DNA from: Chitinispirillales bacterium
GTDB lineage: Bacteria > Fibrobacterota > Chitinivibrionia > Chitinivibrionales > Chitinispirillaceae
Assembly (NCBI GenBank): GCA_031254105.1
Contig: JAIRVB010000021.1
Span: forward strand, 124,001-188,000
DNA length: 64,000 bases
Direction of reading: 5' to 3'
Below are positions 18,091 to 27,930 of this stretch, piece after piece. A program made the position numbers and the translations under genes. The notes beneath the pieces were generated by a model. That model was not told where the DNA came from. It was given only the letters and a program-made list of their open reading frames with translations, and searched no databases. Numbering within the stretch: position 1 is the first letter of the stretch; every line of letters begins with the position of its first letter.

Positions 18091-20601
18091 CTACCTCACA
18101 TTCCCCAGCGGAGCGCGCAGACTCCCCATTCCCGCTTTTTTGACCTCGACAAAATAGATTCCCGCGGCGAGCCCTTTTGCGGATATCTGAATTTTGCCGT
18201 TTTGAGGTACTTTTGCGCCTCTGACCACAGCGCCTTTTATGTTTATAATCCGCGCGTCCCCTCCGGCCATGCTTTTTGGCACTGTGAGGTGTACAAACGC
18301 GCCGCTCTTTCTGACCGAAAACTTCTGTGCCTGAGCGGCTTTGCGGTTTACAACGCGTATTGGGCCTGTGGGCGCGATGTAATCGGGAGGAGGTTCGAAG
18401 CTGTACAGTTTTGACAATGTAGAGTCGGCTCCGGTAATGTAGATGCTTTCAAGCATAATTGTGTTTTCGCTTCCTTTTGGGTACTGAACCTGAAAGCGGA
18501 TGCCGGTCATTGTTGACAGCGTAGTGTTCAGGTTTTTACCGCTGCCGCCCAAACGCTGCCTGAAATTGGAGATAAACAGAGTGCATGTTTTCTGTGCGGG
18601 GCCGAGGCGAACGGAATCCTCAAAAAACTGGTATTCCGAGGGGTTGAAATCACTTGAGATAAGCTGCGCCGAGAGATCGATATTGCCGCTTGCGCGGGCT
18701 GTGAAGATGATTGCGTCTATACCGCGCAAGTCGAGGTTTCCGCAGTTCCATTCCAAAGCGCCGTAGGGGTCAAATCCGAGACCGTTTTCGTCTAACCGGT
18801 AGTTCCAGTGCAGCCATTTGTTGGCTTTGTTGGTACTGTCAATGGAGAGCTGTCCGGTTGAAAGGCCGACATTGGGCCGTTCGTGAGCGTCAAGAAAACT
18901 TGTCCATTCTCTTCCGATATAAGGAGTAAAGGAGCCGTGAGCGAAGTCGTCAATTAACAGACGGCTGCCGTCTCTGAGATTGGGCCTGTTGGCGTAAGGC
19001 CGGCCAAGCCAGATTTTTTCCGGCCAGTGGCTGAGCCCGCCCGCGCTTATTGTGACTGTGTACATGCCCTGAGGCATATAGGCGCCGCTTTCCGAGAGGC
19101 CGTACCATGAAAGATCAATTGTTTCGGAGACTGCGCCCAGTGTTACCGACCGTCCGGTGGAATCGTGCGTGAACGTAACTGTCCAGCGAACCGAACGGTT
19201 GAACGCGGCGCTTATGCGCAAAGGTTCAACACTTGCGTCTATGTCACGGCTCTCGGGAGTGAACACGGGCGTTCTTACCCAGCTTGGAGGCCCCTGCGGT
19301 ACGCCGTCCTTGAGGTCTTCCCACACATTGGTGAAATTTCCCGCGAGTATCGACGCGCCGAACCATGCTAAGAACTGCTCAAAGTACATTTCGTTATGAA
19401 GGGTGTCCTCTTTTCCGCTTGTCGGGTCTACAGCGTATCCCCAATAATCGGTTCCGTTTTGGTAAAATTTAAGCAGCTCGCCGCTGTAGCTTTCGGCAAG
19501 CGCCGGGCCGCCGGAACCCATTGCCGCAGCCGCCCACATCCCCATAGTGAGAGGGCTGTGCTCTCGCCGGGTGCGCTCAATATTATACTTGCCCTCACCT
19601 AATATTTCGGTATCGTCAGCCGGAAGAAGATTTCCGTTCATATCAAAAAAGTTAGCTTTTGAGGGGCCGCCAAAGTCTGTCAGGAACGCAATAGCTTTGT
19701 CAAGGAAGGCTTTTGCTCTCGGTTCGCCGTACCACAGGTAATCGGTGGCAAGACGCCAGTATACGCGTATAGCGTCTCTGTAAAGAGCGTCTCCGTCAAA
19801 ATAGGCGTTGTAGCCCGCTCCGCCCGTACTTCCCCCTTCAAAAGTACACCAATCGGGAAGAAGCCCGCGCCCGTATCCCGGAGATCTGGCGATAAGTTCA
19901 TAAGAACCTGCAATAAGCGCGTCCCAGACCGCCCCGTACTGCGGTTCAAACTCCGCGAAAACACGGTAAAAAGCGGGCGCGAAATAGCCGGGATTTATGG
20001 TACCCGGTTCCTCACCGCCCCACATACCGGGCATCAGGTATTTATTACGGGCGATCATCATCTCCCTTATGGCAGGCAGAATGGAGCGGGCGCGCTGCTC
20101 ATAAGTCGCTCCCTTCATGCTGGTATAAGGGGTCCATACCCCTTTTTTTACTAACTCATTCGCAAAAATGAGAAGCAGGGCGATATCCTGATCCGCGTCG
20201 GAGGCGGAACCGTTATTAAACGCTCCCATCGCCGGATTGTTGTTGCCCTGAGAATCTCTGCGCCAGTCGTAATAACCCCCCGCGTTCCACATATATCTTT
20301 CACCGGCGTTCCAGATACTGTTAAAGTATGCCTGGTCGTTTACATACAGAGCCAGAAACATCCCGTAACTTATCCCTTCGCTGACAGCGTCGTCAGGAAA
20401 ATTAGATTTTGGCCGGTGCACCATTCCTGTCGAATAGGCATCAACATTGCGCTTCTTTATTCCCTGCCATGTTTTAGATAAAACGGAATCGTATGAAGCG
20501 GATACTTTAGGCATGGAACTTGGATAAAGAAACTGAGAATAAGCGGCAGCCGCGATGATTACAATCAGCGCGGAGGCGGATTTAAGCGTTTTTGCAAGCA
20601 T
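18091..20601 (-). CDS. Secreted GH8 endoglucanase-type enzyme with C-terminal sorting-type domain
   Basis: About 836 residues from ATG 20601, which has GTGGGGG upstream and opens with a signal peptide (MLAKTLKSASALIVIIAAAA, then YSQ). The GH8 (alpha/alpha)6 domain covers residues about 25-430. The catalytic acid glutamate is in DAVSEGISYGMF (about E75) and the family aspartates are in SASDADQDIALLL (about 135-137). GH8 enzymes cleave beta-1,4 glucan, xylan or chitosan. A beta-sandwich module follows (about 450-540), then a carbohydrate-binding-like domain (about 550-730). The last 80 residues have ARIINIKGAVVRG and end in AAGIYFVEVK, the pattern of C-terminal secretion/sorting domains of Fibrobacter- and Bacteroidetes-type enzymes. 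Export and action on extracellular polysaccharide are likely. Confidence 0.88.
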   Translation of the reverse strand: MLAKTLKSASALIVIIAAAAYSQFLYPSSMPKVSASYDSVLSKTWQGIKKRNVDAYSTGMVHRPKSNFPDDAVSEGISYGMFLALYVNDQAYFNSIWNAGERYMWNAGGYYDWRRDSQGNNNPAMGAFNNGSASDADQDIALLLIFANELVKKGVWTPYTSMKGATYEQRARSILPAIREMMIARNKYLMPGMWGGEEPGTINPGYFAPAFYRVFAEFEPQYGAVWDALIAGSYELIARSPGYGRGLLPDWCTFEGGSTGGAGYNAYFDGDALYRDAIRVYWRLATDYLWYGEPRAKAFLDKAIAFLTDFGGPSKANFFDMNGNLLPADDTEILGEGKYNIERTRREHSPLTMGMWAAAAMGSGGPALAESYSGELLKFYQNGTDYWGYAVDPTSGKEDTLHNEMYFEQFLAWFGASILAGNFTNVWEDLKDGVPQGPPSWVRTPVFTPESRDIDASVEPLRISAAFNRSVRWTVTFTHDSTGRSVTLGAVSETIDLSWYGLSESGAYMPQGMYTVTISAGGLSHWPEKIWLGRPYANRPNLRDGSRLLIDDFAHGSFTPYIGREWTSFLDAHERPNVGLSTGQLSIDSTNKANKWLHWNYRLDENGLGFDPYGALEWNCGNLDLRGIDAIIFTARASGNIDLSAQLISSDFNPSEYQFFEDSVRLGPAQKTCTLFISNFRQRLGGSGKNLNTTLSTMTGIRFQVQYPKGSENTIMLESIYITGADSTLSKLYSFEPPPDYIAPTGPIRVVNRKAAQAQKFSVRKSGAFVHLTVPKSMAGGDARIINIKGAVVRGAKVPQNGKIQISAKGLAAGIYFVEVKKAGMGSLRAPLGNVR

Positions 20602-20798
20602 ACGTTTTAATACCCCCACTTCGGTTATTTTGATATAAGTTATGATATCTGAAGTAATATATATTAGTGTTTTGTAGTATAGTTAATCTTCTTTCCGATA
20701 AATAAGCTATGAGCCGGAACTGCCGACAATCGAGGCGGCTTAAAAAGCGGAGGCGCGCGGCAAAAACGCGCCAATGAGTATATTTAATCAACCGGCTA

Positions 20799-21842
20799 TT
20801 GAAAGGAACAGATCTGAAACATTCAAGCTGCCATATTGCGCTTTCTCCCGCTGTTCTGGCTCTTCTGGCCTGCGCGTTTTCTCTTTGCGCTCAGGGAGAC
20901 CCCATACACGCCAGCCAGCAGTTAATGGTTCGTCAAAAATACGCTGAGGCGGCGGCGAAGGTTAAAGAGGTGCTGCGGCAAGACCCTGATAATCTTGACG
21001 CTCTTTATACTCTTGTTACGATAGAACAAACCAGAATTCTGGATTACGAATCCTACACGATTGACGGAAAAGAATTTATAGCGCTTTCGGACAGCGTTCG
21101 CAAAGTTCTTGATGCCAGATTGCGTTTATTAAAGGGAGAGGACTCTCTGCGCTGCCTTTTCTACAGCGCCAATATTTTAGGCGGAGTGGGACTGATACAG
21201 GCAAAATGCGGCGAGTGGTTCAGCGGAGCGAGAAACGCGATGGGATCTGTAAATTTACTAAGGCAGATAAAAAAAATTGATCCCGAAAACTACGGCGCGG
21301 ATCTTGGAATCGGCGCGTTTGATTTCTATTTCGGCAGCAGTTTCAAATGGATACCGTTTGTATCAGGAAACGTTGAAAGAGGTATTGAGGCGGTAGAGCG
21401 TTCGCTCAGAGCTCCGTTTCCATTTAATCACGCGGCAAAAAGCACATACTGCTGGATACTTATTGACCGCAAGGAGTTTAAAAAGGCGGATTCAATAGCC
21501 CGCAGCGTACTCGTTGAATTGCCGGGAAATACAGTATTTTTGCGTATACGGGCTCTCATAGCCTTATGGACGGGATCTTACAAAGACGCGCTTCCTCTTG
21601 GAAAAAAAGTTGTGGAACTCAGCCAAAACCGCACACCTGTCAATTGGTCGGATCTGGTGATGGGCTATTATATCATCGTAAAATGCCATGAACACTTAGG
21701 GCAAAAGAGCGAAGCTTATGCGGCCGCGCAAAAAGCTCTCTCCATACAGATTCCGGCTGAATACAAAAATATCTCTCACGTAAAGGACAATCTGAAATAT
21801 ATCTCCGATACCGGTTCCAAATATAAGGCCGGTAACAAATGA
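20799..21842 (+). CDS. Exported TPR-repeat protein
   Basis: A 347-residue protein with an N-terminal signal peptide (AVLALLACAFSLCAQ). TPR-like helices (QKYAEAAAKVKEVLRQDPDN) start near residue 40, and a second TPR region lies near 230-330 (EFKKADSIARSVLVELPGNT). The start is uncertain: the TTG at 20799 lacks a ribosome site, while AAAGGA at 20802 would point to a CTG at 20814. The gene overlaps the next by 4 bp (ATGA), so the two products probably work together in the cell envelope. Specific function is unknown. Confidence 0.72.
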   Translation: MKGTDLKHSSCHIALSPAVLALLACAFSLCAQGDPIHASQQLMVRQKYAEAAAKVKEVLRQDPDNLDALYTLVTIEQTRILDYESYTIDGKEFIALSDSVRKVLDARLRLLKGEDSLRCLFYSANILGGVGLIQAKCGEWFSGARNAMGSVNLLRQIKKIDPENYGADLGIGAFDFYFGSSFKWIPFVSGNVERGIEAVERSLRAPFPFNHAAKSTYCWILIDRKEFKKADSIARSVLVELPGNTVFLRIRALIALWTGSYKDALPLGKKVVELSQNRTPVNWSDLVMGYYIIVKCHEHLGQKSEAYAAAQKALSIQIPAEYKNISHVKDNLKYISDTGSKYKAGNK

Positions 21843-23449
21843 GAACTTTCAGATTAGCTTTTGCGGCTCTTTTCTGTATGATGATCCATGCCGCCTATGG
21901 CGGTTATGATCCCATGATGCGTCCCGATCCGCAGATAGACCGCTTTGTTCAGCGCATTGAAGCGCGTTACGGCCTGCTGCCCAAAGGGTATCACCGTCAG
22001 CCAATGGGCAGCGAATCATTTTTATTCTATTTAGATTCCGCGGCGAAAAAACCGGTCAGCGCCTCCGAACGCTGCAATCTTGAAAAATTGTCAAGGATTC
22101 TGTCAATTGACAGAGGAATTTACGGTTATTATAATGGGAAAAATGAGACTGGTCTTATCGTAAATTTAGATCTTACAGGGCAGACCTGGGCGCGTACCGG
22201 CAATACAGATACCCGCGCCGGCGGCCGTGGTATAATAAGCCCGATGCTGAGAGGGTATATAGGAAAATTCTCTTTCTATTCCGGCCTCGATGTGTGGACG
22301 GAATATGTTTATGATTCGTTGTTTTCCCCTAGCTCATGGCAGCCGTATGACGGCAACCCGTACACATTTTACGGACGCGGAAATGAGAGCGCCAATATGC
22401 GCGCTTCCGATCTTCCCAGAGCCGGCATAAGTTACGACGCGGGCAGGATCAATTTACAGGCGGGGTTAGATTATATACGTACCGGCCCTGCCGTACACTA
22501 CCCGCTTACCTTTTCCGGCGAGACTCCGCCAATAACATATTTTCGCGGAATTTTTGATCTGTTTCATTTTGAGTATTCTCACACTGTCGGTTTACTGCGT
22601 TCTCAGAAGGACAAATCAAAATATCTATACAGCAACAGGCTTTCCGGAACTTTTTTTAACGGCGCGCTTGTCTGGGGAATCAATGAGGTTATGATTGACG
22701 GCGAGCCTACGGATCAGCAAAATAATGATCCGGCTAACTCAAGGCGGCCCGAAATGGCGGAAGAAAAACATGGATGGGAGTGGGTATATTGTATCCCTTT
22801 TGTACCGATAGTATTTGTCGAACACTATACAGGTGATAAAGGCAACGCCGCTCTCTCTTTTGACGCTTCTTTAAACTGGCCGCAAAACTTCCGCTTCTAC
22901 GGCGAATTCTTTATGGACGATATGCTGGCTCCATGGAAAATTTTCAGCGATGACTGGGGAAATAAGTGGGGGCTGACAGCGGGGATGCAATATTTCGGCA
23001 GCATTTACAATAAAGATATAAGCGCGGGTATCGAATACAGCCGCGTTGAGCCCTGGGTGTACACCCATTTTTACGGCGGCAGCCACCGCTATGATCATTT
23101 TGATAAAAGTCTTGGCTCCGCTCTTGGGCCTAACTCTCAGGCGGTAGTAATCAACGCCGATATGGATGTTATGAAGAAAACCGCTTTGGGTCTTAGACTG
23201 ACAAGTTTGGCAAAAAACAGTGAAACCCGCGGAGGTAAGATAACCGATATATTTCAGGAGGGGGGCGGCAATCCCGATTCCGAAACGAAAAAGTTCTTAG
23301 GTTCAGGAACAGTTCATCATCTGCGTCCAGGTGTTTACGTAAGCCATGATCCTTTCGGTTTTTTCAAATTAAACGCGTCTGTTGATGTTGACGCAGCGGA
23401 AGACAGAGGCGCTGTTCATATGAAGCTTGAGGGCGGGTTCAGGTTTTAA
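21839..23449 (+). CDS. Predicted outer-membrane beta-barrel protein
   Basis: A 536-residue protein with a signal peptide (FAALFCMMIHAAYGG). The body is dominated by alternating hydrophobic/polar strands rich in Tyr, Trp and Gly (e.g. FSFYSGLDVWTEYVY, LTAGMQYFGS, ISAGIEYSRVEPWVY). It ends in an aromatic residue (GGFRF), the usual signal for outer-membrane insertion. Start ATG overlaps the stop of the TPR gene. I recognise no named family; long barrels with this look are often described as capsule-assembly or alginate-export-like proteins. It converges with the diadenylate cyclase gene, the two ends overlapping by 4 bp. Confidence 0.72.
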   Translation: MRTFRLAFAALFCMMIHAAYGGYDPMMRPDPQIDRFVQRIEARYGLLPKGYHRQPMGSESFLFYLDSAAKKPVSASERCNLEKLSRILSIDRGIYGYYNGKNETGLIVNLDLTGQTWARTGNTDTRAGGRGIISPMLRGYIGKFSFYSGLDVWTEYVYDSLFSPSSWQPYDGNPYTFYGRGNESANMRASDLPRAGISYDAGRINLQAGLDYIRTGPAVHYPLTFSGETPPITYFRGIFDLFHFEYSHTVGLLRSQKDKSKYLYSNRLSGTFFNGALVWGINEVMIDGEPTDQQNNDPANSRRPEMAEEKHGWEWVYCIPFVPIVFVEHYTGDKGNAALSFDASLNWPQNFRFYGEFFMDDMLAPWKIFSDDWGNKWGLTAGMQYFGSIYNKDISAGIEYSRVEPWVYTHFYGGSHRYDHFDKSLGSALGPNSQAVVINADMDVMKKTALGLRLTSLAKNSETRGGKITDIFQEGGGNPDSETKKFLGSGTVHHLRPGVYVSHDPFGFFKLNASVDVDAAEDRGAVHMKLEGGFRF

Positions 23450-24762
23450 AAATACATTATCCTCTTCCCGCCCTTAAACACACTCACCCGCCTTGTCGAT
23501 TCGGAAAGCGCGAGAGCGAGCGCGTCTGTGGCGGCGCTTATATTCGCGGCGGCGGTATGACGCGCCCCAAACCCCTTTTGTACTAATTCAGCGCCTCCCT
23601 GAGCCTTGATAAACGCGCCTGATGTAACAATAACGCCGTCGCCCCTGACTATAAACGCTCCGTCAATCTTCGCGAATTCCTTTATTGTAGCCTCAAGACC
23701 GGGATCAAGCACATTTCTGTTCTCCTCCTTGTACCCGCCAAAAGGATTAACCACCATCTGTTGACAGGAGTTCAGCACCTTTTCGTGGTCACCCAATATA
23801 AAGAGCGTCCCGACAGGTTTACCCTCCCTGCCCTCATAGGCAAGTTCGCTTGCGATCTGTATAGCGCGTGAAAACACCTGCTGCTCAAGGTCAAGAGGCT
23901 TGGGTTTGCGGCCAAGTTTGAAAAAAAGTTTGTAGTCGCGGGAGTCGGAAAGTATCACCGTGTCAAGAGCCTCCTTTTCAGGCGCCCCCAGAACGCTTAT
24001 TACTTTTTGATCTTTTCCTATTATCCCCTGCGAAATGAGATATATCAGAGCCAGCTCCACCTGATTCGTGCGGTTAGGAACACGAAACGGCACATGAACG
24101 GTCTCTTTGACACCAGGTATTTTTTGAGAGGTGAGCGTTCTGTCCGTAACAATCATGTAAAGCGGTAAATTTCGTTTGGGCTTGAAATTCAATACGGACA
24201 AAACCGTTGATGCGTGATATATCACGGCGCTGACGCCGAGTTCTTCCGCCAACTCATAGGCGCGGTGAAGAAATTTAGCGGCAGGCACCTCTTTGGGGGT
24301 AACCCTGCGGCGGCGGACAGGCAATTCCTTACCTGTAAGGATAGAGTAAATCTTACGGTGATTGCCGGCTGTCATAACAGCTTTAAGACGCTCTTCATCC
24401 TCAAGCCGCTCCGCAGTCCAGGAAATCGCGCTGAGATGATCATTGCCATCCCCGACAATCAGCACAACAATCTTAACTGGGGTAGTGTCGTGAGTATCAT
24501 ACAAAACACCGCTGCGGCTCACCCCCACAGCGGCCATAGTACCGGGAAATCCGGGAATCCGTGCGTGAGGAATAGCCAAAGCTTCGGTGATCCGTGTTGA
24601 TATAAACGACTCCCTCTCCTTGACATTCTCTAATATAGACTCAAGTGTAACATCAGGCGCAAACTTCACGATTAACCCCGCGAGCTCCTCAAAAATCCGC
24701 TCCTTGGTCTTCCCGTGAAGAATAGCTGTCCGCTTTACATTAAAAAAATCCGCATACGGCAT
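23446..24762 (-). CDS. PTS-IIA / diadenylate cyclase (DisA_N) fusion protein
   Basis: A 438-residue, three-part protein. Residues 1-150 are an EIIA type-2 domain with the phosphorylatable H66 in ALAIPHARI. Residues about 160-280 form an alpha/beta domain (AYELAEELGVSAVIYHA ... YMIVTDR) like that preceding the cyclase in archaeal DacZ-type proteins. Residues about 290-438 are a diadenylate cyclase domain with the DGA motif at 367 (IDGAFIVRGD) and a GARHTAA motif at 399-405 in place of the usual GxRHRAA. It should make c-di-AMP from two ATP. The EIIA part suggests that sugar- or nitrogen-PTS phosphorylation controls synthesis. Replacement of the second Arg by Thr may alter activity. No membrane segment is seen, so the protein is cytoplasmic. 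Confidence 0.82.
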   Translation of the reverse strand: MPYADFFNVKRTAILHGKTKERIFEELAGLIVKFAPDVTLESILENVKERESFISTRITEALAIPHARIPGFPGTMAAVGVSRSGVLYDTHDTTPVKIVVLIVGDGNDHLSAISWTAERLEDEERLKAVMTAGNHRKIYSILTGKELPVRRRRVTPKEVPAAKFLHRAYELAEELGVSAVIYHASTVLSVLNFKPKRNLPLYMIVTDRTLTSQKIPGVKETVHVPFRVPNRTNQVELALIYLISQGIIGKDQKVISVLGAPEKEALDTVILSDSRDYKLFFKLGRKPKPLDLEQQVFSRAIQIASELAYEGREGKPVGTLFILGDHEKVLNSCQQMVVNPFGGYKEENRNVLDPGLEATIKEFAKIDGAFIVRGDGVIVTSGAFIKAQGGAELVQKGFGARHTAAANISAATDALALALSESTRRVSVFKGGKRIMYF

Positions 24763-24845
24763 TTTTAGTTAGATTGCTTCGCTCTCATTAAATATGATTG
24801 GAAATGGATATCATTTTTATCGTGTATTGGCAGGAAGTCTGCCCG

Positions 24846-24975
24846 CACGTCCTCCCGCGATGGCGGAATCCAATGTTCTTATTATCTAAATTTCGTTAAT
24901 GAAAAGAGACAGAAACAATGGTTTCCCGCAAAAACTATCTTGTATATGGCGGAACGATCAATGATCGTTCCCTAC
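24846..24975. repeat. Two dispersed palindromic repeats
   Basis: At 24848-24871 is a variant of the CGTCCTCCCGCGA...GGCGGAATCC hairpin also seen at 14115. At 24951-24971 is a 21-bp palindrome, GGAACGATCA-A-TGATCGTTCC. Both lie between the cyclase start and the ugd stop. Confidence 0.65.
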
Positions 24976-25024
24976 ACGATTCCGTCAACACCGGCGATAA
25001 ACCCGCGCGCCGCAATAATCACTA

Positions 25025-26410
25025 CTAAAAATGTTTGTGAAATGGCTGGCCTAATGGGAAAACGTTAAACCCTAAATCAAAAAGCGCTTTGTGGTCAAGG
25101 ACATTGCGGCCGTCAAAAATGAATGACGGGCGTTCCATATCTGAAAAAATGCGTTTGTAATCAAGGGTTTTGTACTCCTTCCATTCTGTCATTACGGCTA
25201 TGGCATGAGCTCCCTTAGCCGCTTCATACGGATCGGGGATAAATTCCAGTTTGTCCGCATAATCAGCCAGATCGATTTTAGCGTTGTCAAGAGCCTGAGG
25301 ATCGGTAATCACCACTTTTGAGTGCTCCTCAAGAAGCTGCTTCGCTACGGAAATAGCCGGCGATTCTCGCGTGTCGCCGGTGTCCGCTTTAAAGGCGAAT
25401 CCAAACAACGCTATCCGTTTACCCGCAACGGTATTAAACATAACTTTCACCATATTCTGAACAAAACGGCGTTTCTGGTACTCATTCATCGATATTACCT
25501 GTTCCCAGTAATCGGCCACTTCTGTAAGTCCCCAGCTTTGACATATGTATACCAGATTAAGGATATCTTTCTGGAAACAGGAGCCGCCGAAACCAACGCT
25601 TGACGAAAGAAACTTATTCCCGATACGGCTGTCCATACCGATAGCCCGCGACACTTCGGATACATTCGCTTCGGTTTTTTCACACAGCGCGGATATGCTG
25701 TTGATAGATGATATGCGCTGAGCAAGAAAGGCGTTGGCTACAAGCTTTGAAAGCTCCGAACTCCATACGTTGCTTGTGAGAATTCTCTCTTTGGGAATCC
25801 AGTTGGCGTAAATTTCAACCACAGCGTCGCGCGCTTTTATCCCCTCGGCGGTCAGCTGCGATCCGATAAGTACGCGGTCAGGATTTTCAAGATCCGCGAC
25901 AGCTGTACCCTCCGCCAGAAACTCAGGATTTGAAAGCACCTCAAAGCGGATCCCTTTTTCGTTCGCGTTAAGGATTCTGCTCATCGCTTCCGCGGTTCTT
26001 ACAGGCAATGTGCTTTTTTCGATTATGATCTTGTCCGATTGAGACACTCTCACAATGTTACGCGCGGTGAGTTCCCAGTACTGAAGATCAGCGGCTTTGC
26101 CCGCTCCCTCGCCGAAACTTTTAGTAGGGGTGTTCACAGAAACGAAGATAATCTCCGCTTCTCTTATCGCCTCATCCACATCTGTCGAAAAAAACAGATT
26201 GCGGCCGCGCGCCTGTTTTACAACATCAAGCAGCCCCGGCTCATAAATGGGCAGCTTGTCACTGTTCCACGCGTCGATGCGCGCCGCGTTAATGTCAACA
26301 ACAGTCACCTTGTACTGAGGGCATTTTGCCGCTATTACGGCCATAGTCGGTCCGCCAACGTATCCGGCGCCGATACATAAAATTTTCTTTGAGAAATTAG
26401 CGTCTTTCAA
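25025..26410 (-). CDS. ugd: UDP-glucose 6-dehydrogenase
   Basis: Oxidises UDP-glucose to UDP-glucuronate with two NAD+; the product feeds capsule, exopolysaccharide and lipopolysaccharide synthesis. At 461 residues it is longer than typical bacterial Ugd proteins (about 390-440). The N-terminal NAD-binding motif is [14 protein letters not shown] (residues 14-27). The catalytic cysteine is C278 in [16 protein letters not shown]. The sequence features (GGPT after [15 protein letters not shown], the C-terminal [16 protein letters not shown]) match the subfamily that includes the animal and plant enzymes. It stands alone on its strand with about 130 bp of AT-rich sequence on its 5' side. Confidence 0.95.
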   Translation of the reverse strand: MKDANFSKKILCIGAGYVGGPTMAVIAAKCPQYKVTVVDINAARIDAWNSDKLPIYEPGLLDVVKQARGRNLFFSTDVDEAIREAEIIFVSVNTPTKSFGEGAGKAADLQYWELTARNIVRVSQSDKIIIEKSTLPVRTAEAMSRILNANEKGIRFEVLSNPEFLAEGTAVADLENPDRVLIGSQLTAEGIKARDAVVEIYANWIPKERILTSNVWSSELSKLVANAFLAQRISSINSISALCEKTEANVSEVSRAIGMDSRIGNKFLSSSVGFGGSCFQKDILNLVYICQSWGLTEVADYWEQVISMNEYQKRRFVQNMVKVMFNTVAGKRIALFGFAFKADTGDTRESPAISVAKQLLEEHSKVVITDPQALDNAKIDLADYADKLEFIPDPYEAAKGAHAIAVMTEWKEYKTLDYKRIFSDMERPSFIFDGRNVLDHKALFDLGFNVFPLGQPFHKHF

Positions 26411-26541
26411 TTTATAGCTCCTTTCGATACTTGCGGTTTATGGAAAACTGTTTAATATAGTAAATGGGAGCTTCTGTTTGGAACCAAAAGGCGGGTGTTA
26501 GTTAATATTCGCATTTTGGTATTCTGACATATAAAGAAACG

Positions 26542-26859
26542 TTATTTAGCGAAGCGCGACAGATAAATTCTTTTACACCCGCCATCAATTATTTCACGAA
26601 AATACGGTTCAACTCCATTGTAATCTACAACATCAACTCTGAAAACCAAATTAGATTCGCAAAACGCATCTTTAATTTCGCCTAGACGGGCAAGCGTTAA
26701 CTTCGCTCCCTGTGGCAGCGCGAACGCCAAATCTAAATCGGAGTGATCTTTGTGTGTCCGCAAATACCGCGAACCGAACATAAAAACATCGCAATCCGGC
26801 GCGACACGGGAAATTATATCAATGACAGTTTTTTCCTCGGTTTCGCTCAGACCTGTCAT
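26542..26859 (-). CDS. MNT-type minimal nucleotidyltransferase (antitoxin-like)
   Basis: A 105-residue nucleotidyltransferase with the polymerase-beta signature MFGSRYLRTHKDHSDLDLAF (residues about 27-46): G-S-R, then D-x-D as the metal pair. In MntA/HepT and HI0073/HI0074 pairs such proteins modify (AMPylate) or bind the partner HEPN protein. The start overlaps the stop of the upstream HEPN-type gene by 4 bp, the normal arrangement for this toxin-antitoxin-like pair. The active-site residues are intact. Confidence 0.88.
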   Translation of the reverse strand: MTGLSETEEKTVIDIISRVAPDCDVFMFGSRYLRTHKDHSDLDLAFALPQGAKLTLARLGEIKDAFCESNLVFRVDVVDYNGVEPYFREIIDGGCKRIYLSRFAK

Positions 26860-27278
26860 AATTTTTTCTCTAAGTCAGCGGCGAATTTTTGCGCCGGGGC
26901 AAGAAACCCGAACGCGGCTTCCAAAACCTCTTCCGCGGTTGTTACGCTGTAAATATGCGACGTTCTGTTTCTGGCGTTGTGAAAATTCCACCAGTCGTTA
27001 ACGCTTGATATCAAACCATTTTGGTGCGCGATTCTGTAAAACTCTTTACGTGAAACACCTGAGACAATATCGGGGGAAACGTTTGCCTCAAGCCACTTTT
27101 TCATGAATTTCCATCCTAATTCGTAGGCTGTCTCAAAATTTTGTATCACTCCGGAACGCAGCGTATTTTTCAAACCGATATCTTCGCTTGACATATTTGC
27201 TTTAAAAACATCAATGCTTACCGAAAGCGCTTTTATCGAATCTTTTAATGACGTAATGTTAAGCTCTTCGCTATCCAT
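26856..27278 (-). CDS. HI0074-family HEPN-type protein (toxin/substrate-binding partner)
   Basis: A 140-residue all-helical protein of the 'nucleotidyltransferase substrate-binding' family. The family's RNase-type motif R-x4-H is present as R-N-R-T-S-H in NARNRTSHIYS (about residues 99-106), and WKFMKKWLEA near residue 58 is typical. HEPN proteins of this sort are often ribonucleases held in check by the MNT partner encoded next to them. ATG at 27278. The two-gene unit lies in a repeat-rich stretch, as toxin-antitoxin modules often do. Confidence 0.88.
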   Translation of the reverse strand: MDSEELNITSLKDSIKALSVSIDVFKANMSSEDIGLKNTLRSGVIQNFETAYELGWKFMKKWLEANVSPDIVSGVSRKEFYRIAHQNGLISSVNDWWNFHNARNRTSHIYSVTTAEEVLEAAFGFLAPAQKFAADLEKKL

Positions 27279-27641
27279 CTTCTAATTTCCACTGTTAAAT
27301 TAAACAGGTATCATCTCAAAAATCATTACAAATATAATGTATGCAGCGCAAGCGCGCGAAAAACAATCGCTAAAACAGCGCTGCTAAAAGAGATTATTTA
27401 CAGCCTCAACCGCGCACAGCGGCAAATCAACCCATCCGCTTTATTATAATCCGACATTGACGTCCGAATTGACAAACATTGATATTGTAAGCAGATTATT
27501 ACAAAAAATGCAGCGTAAAAATGTGTTCTTCGACAGTTTATGCAACGAGTTTTTTTAATTCAACTACAAAAAATGCGACGAGTTAATATGTTAGGTTAAA
27601 TTCCGTATTTGATTTTTATAAGGATATTTTTGCTTTTGTAA
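27279..27641. other. Intergenic region with short AT-rich repeats
   Basis: About 360 bp without a gene. Two loosely repeated motifs (TACAAAAAATGC-CG) occur at about 27502 and 27567. No RNA gene is evident. Confidence 0.5.
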
Positions 27642-27930
27642 GCCCTGAAAGGGCGCACGCCAGTGAGAGTGTCTTTATAGCCACGGGTTTCAACCCGGGG
27701 CGGGGCGATGAAAAGCGCGTATACGGCGCCTGATCGCGCATGGTACGAACGGATGTTGCATGACGCATGGGTTTACGCGAATAGATACACGGACGGACAC
27801 GGAGAACATTGGTACTCATTATGTACCGGCGAAATAAGGGCGTTTGGGAATGACACATCCCACCCCACGTTAAAACGTGAGGTTATAAAGACACGCCGAA
27901 GATAGCGTGTACGCCCTTTCATTTCAGGGC
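27642..27930. mobile_element. 289-bp MITE-like element with imperfect inverted ends
   Basis: The ends read GCCCTGAAA...AGGGCG-AC going inwards from both sides. Further in they share GTGTCTTTATA-CC and then an internal hairpin of the type ACGGGTTTCAACCCG (left) or ACGTTTTAACGTGGGG (right). The middle 120 bp contain a 65-codon frame with no recognisable product. This pattern fits a non-autonomous mobile element or a dispersed structured repeat; no transposase is present. Confidence 0.65.

Noticed and set aside
27708-27905. 65-codon open frame within the MITE-like element
   Set aside because: It spans the element's internal hairpin region, has no ribosome site and no recognisable product; it is better explained as non-coding repeat sequence.
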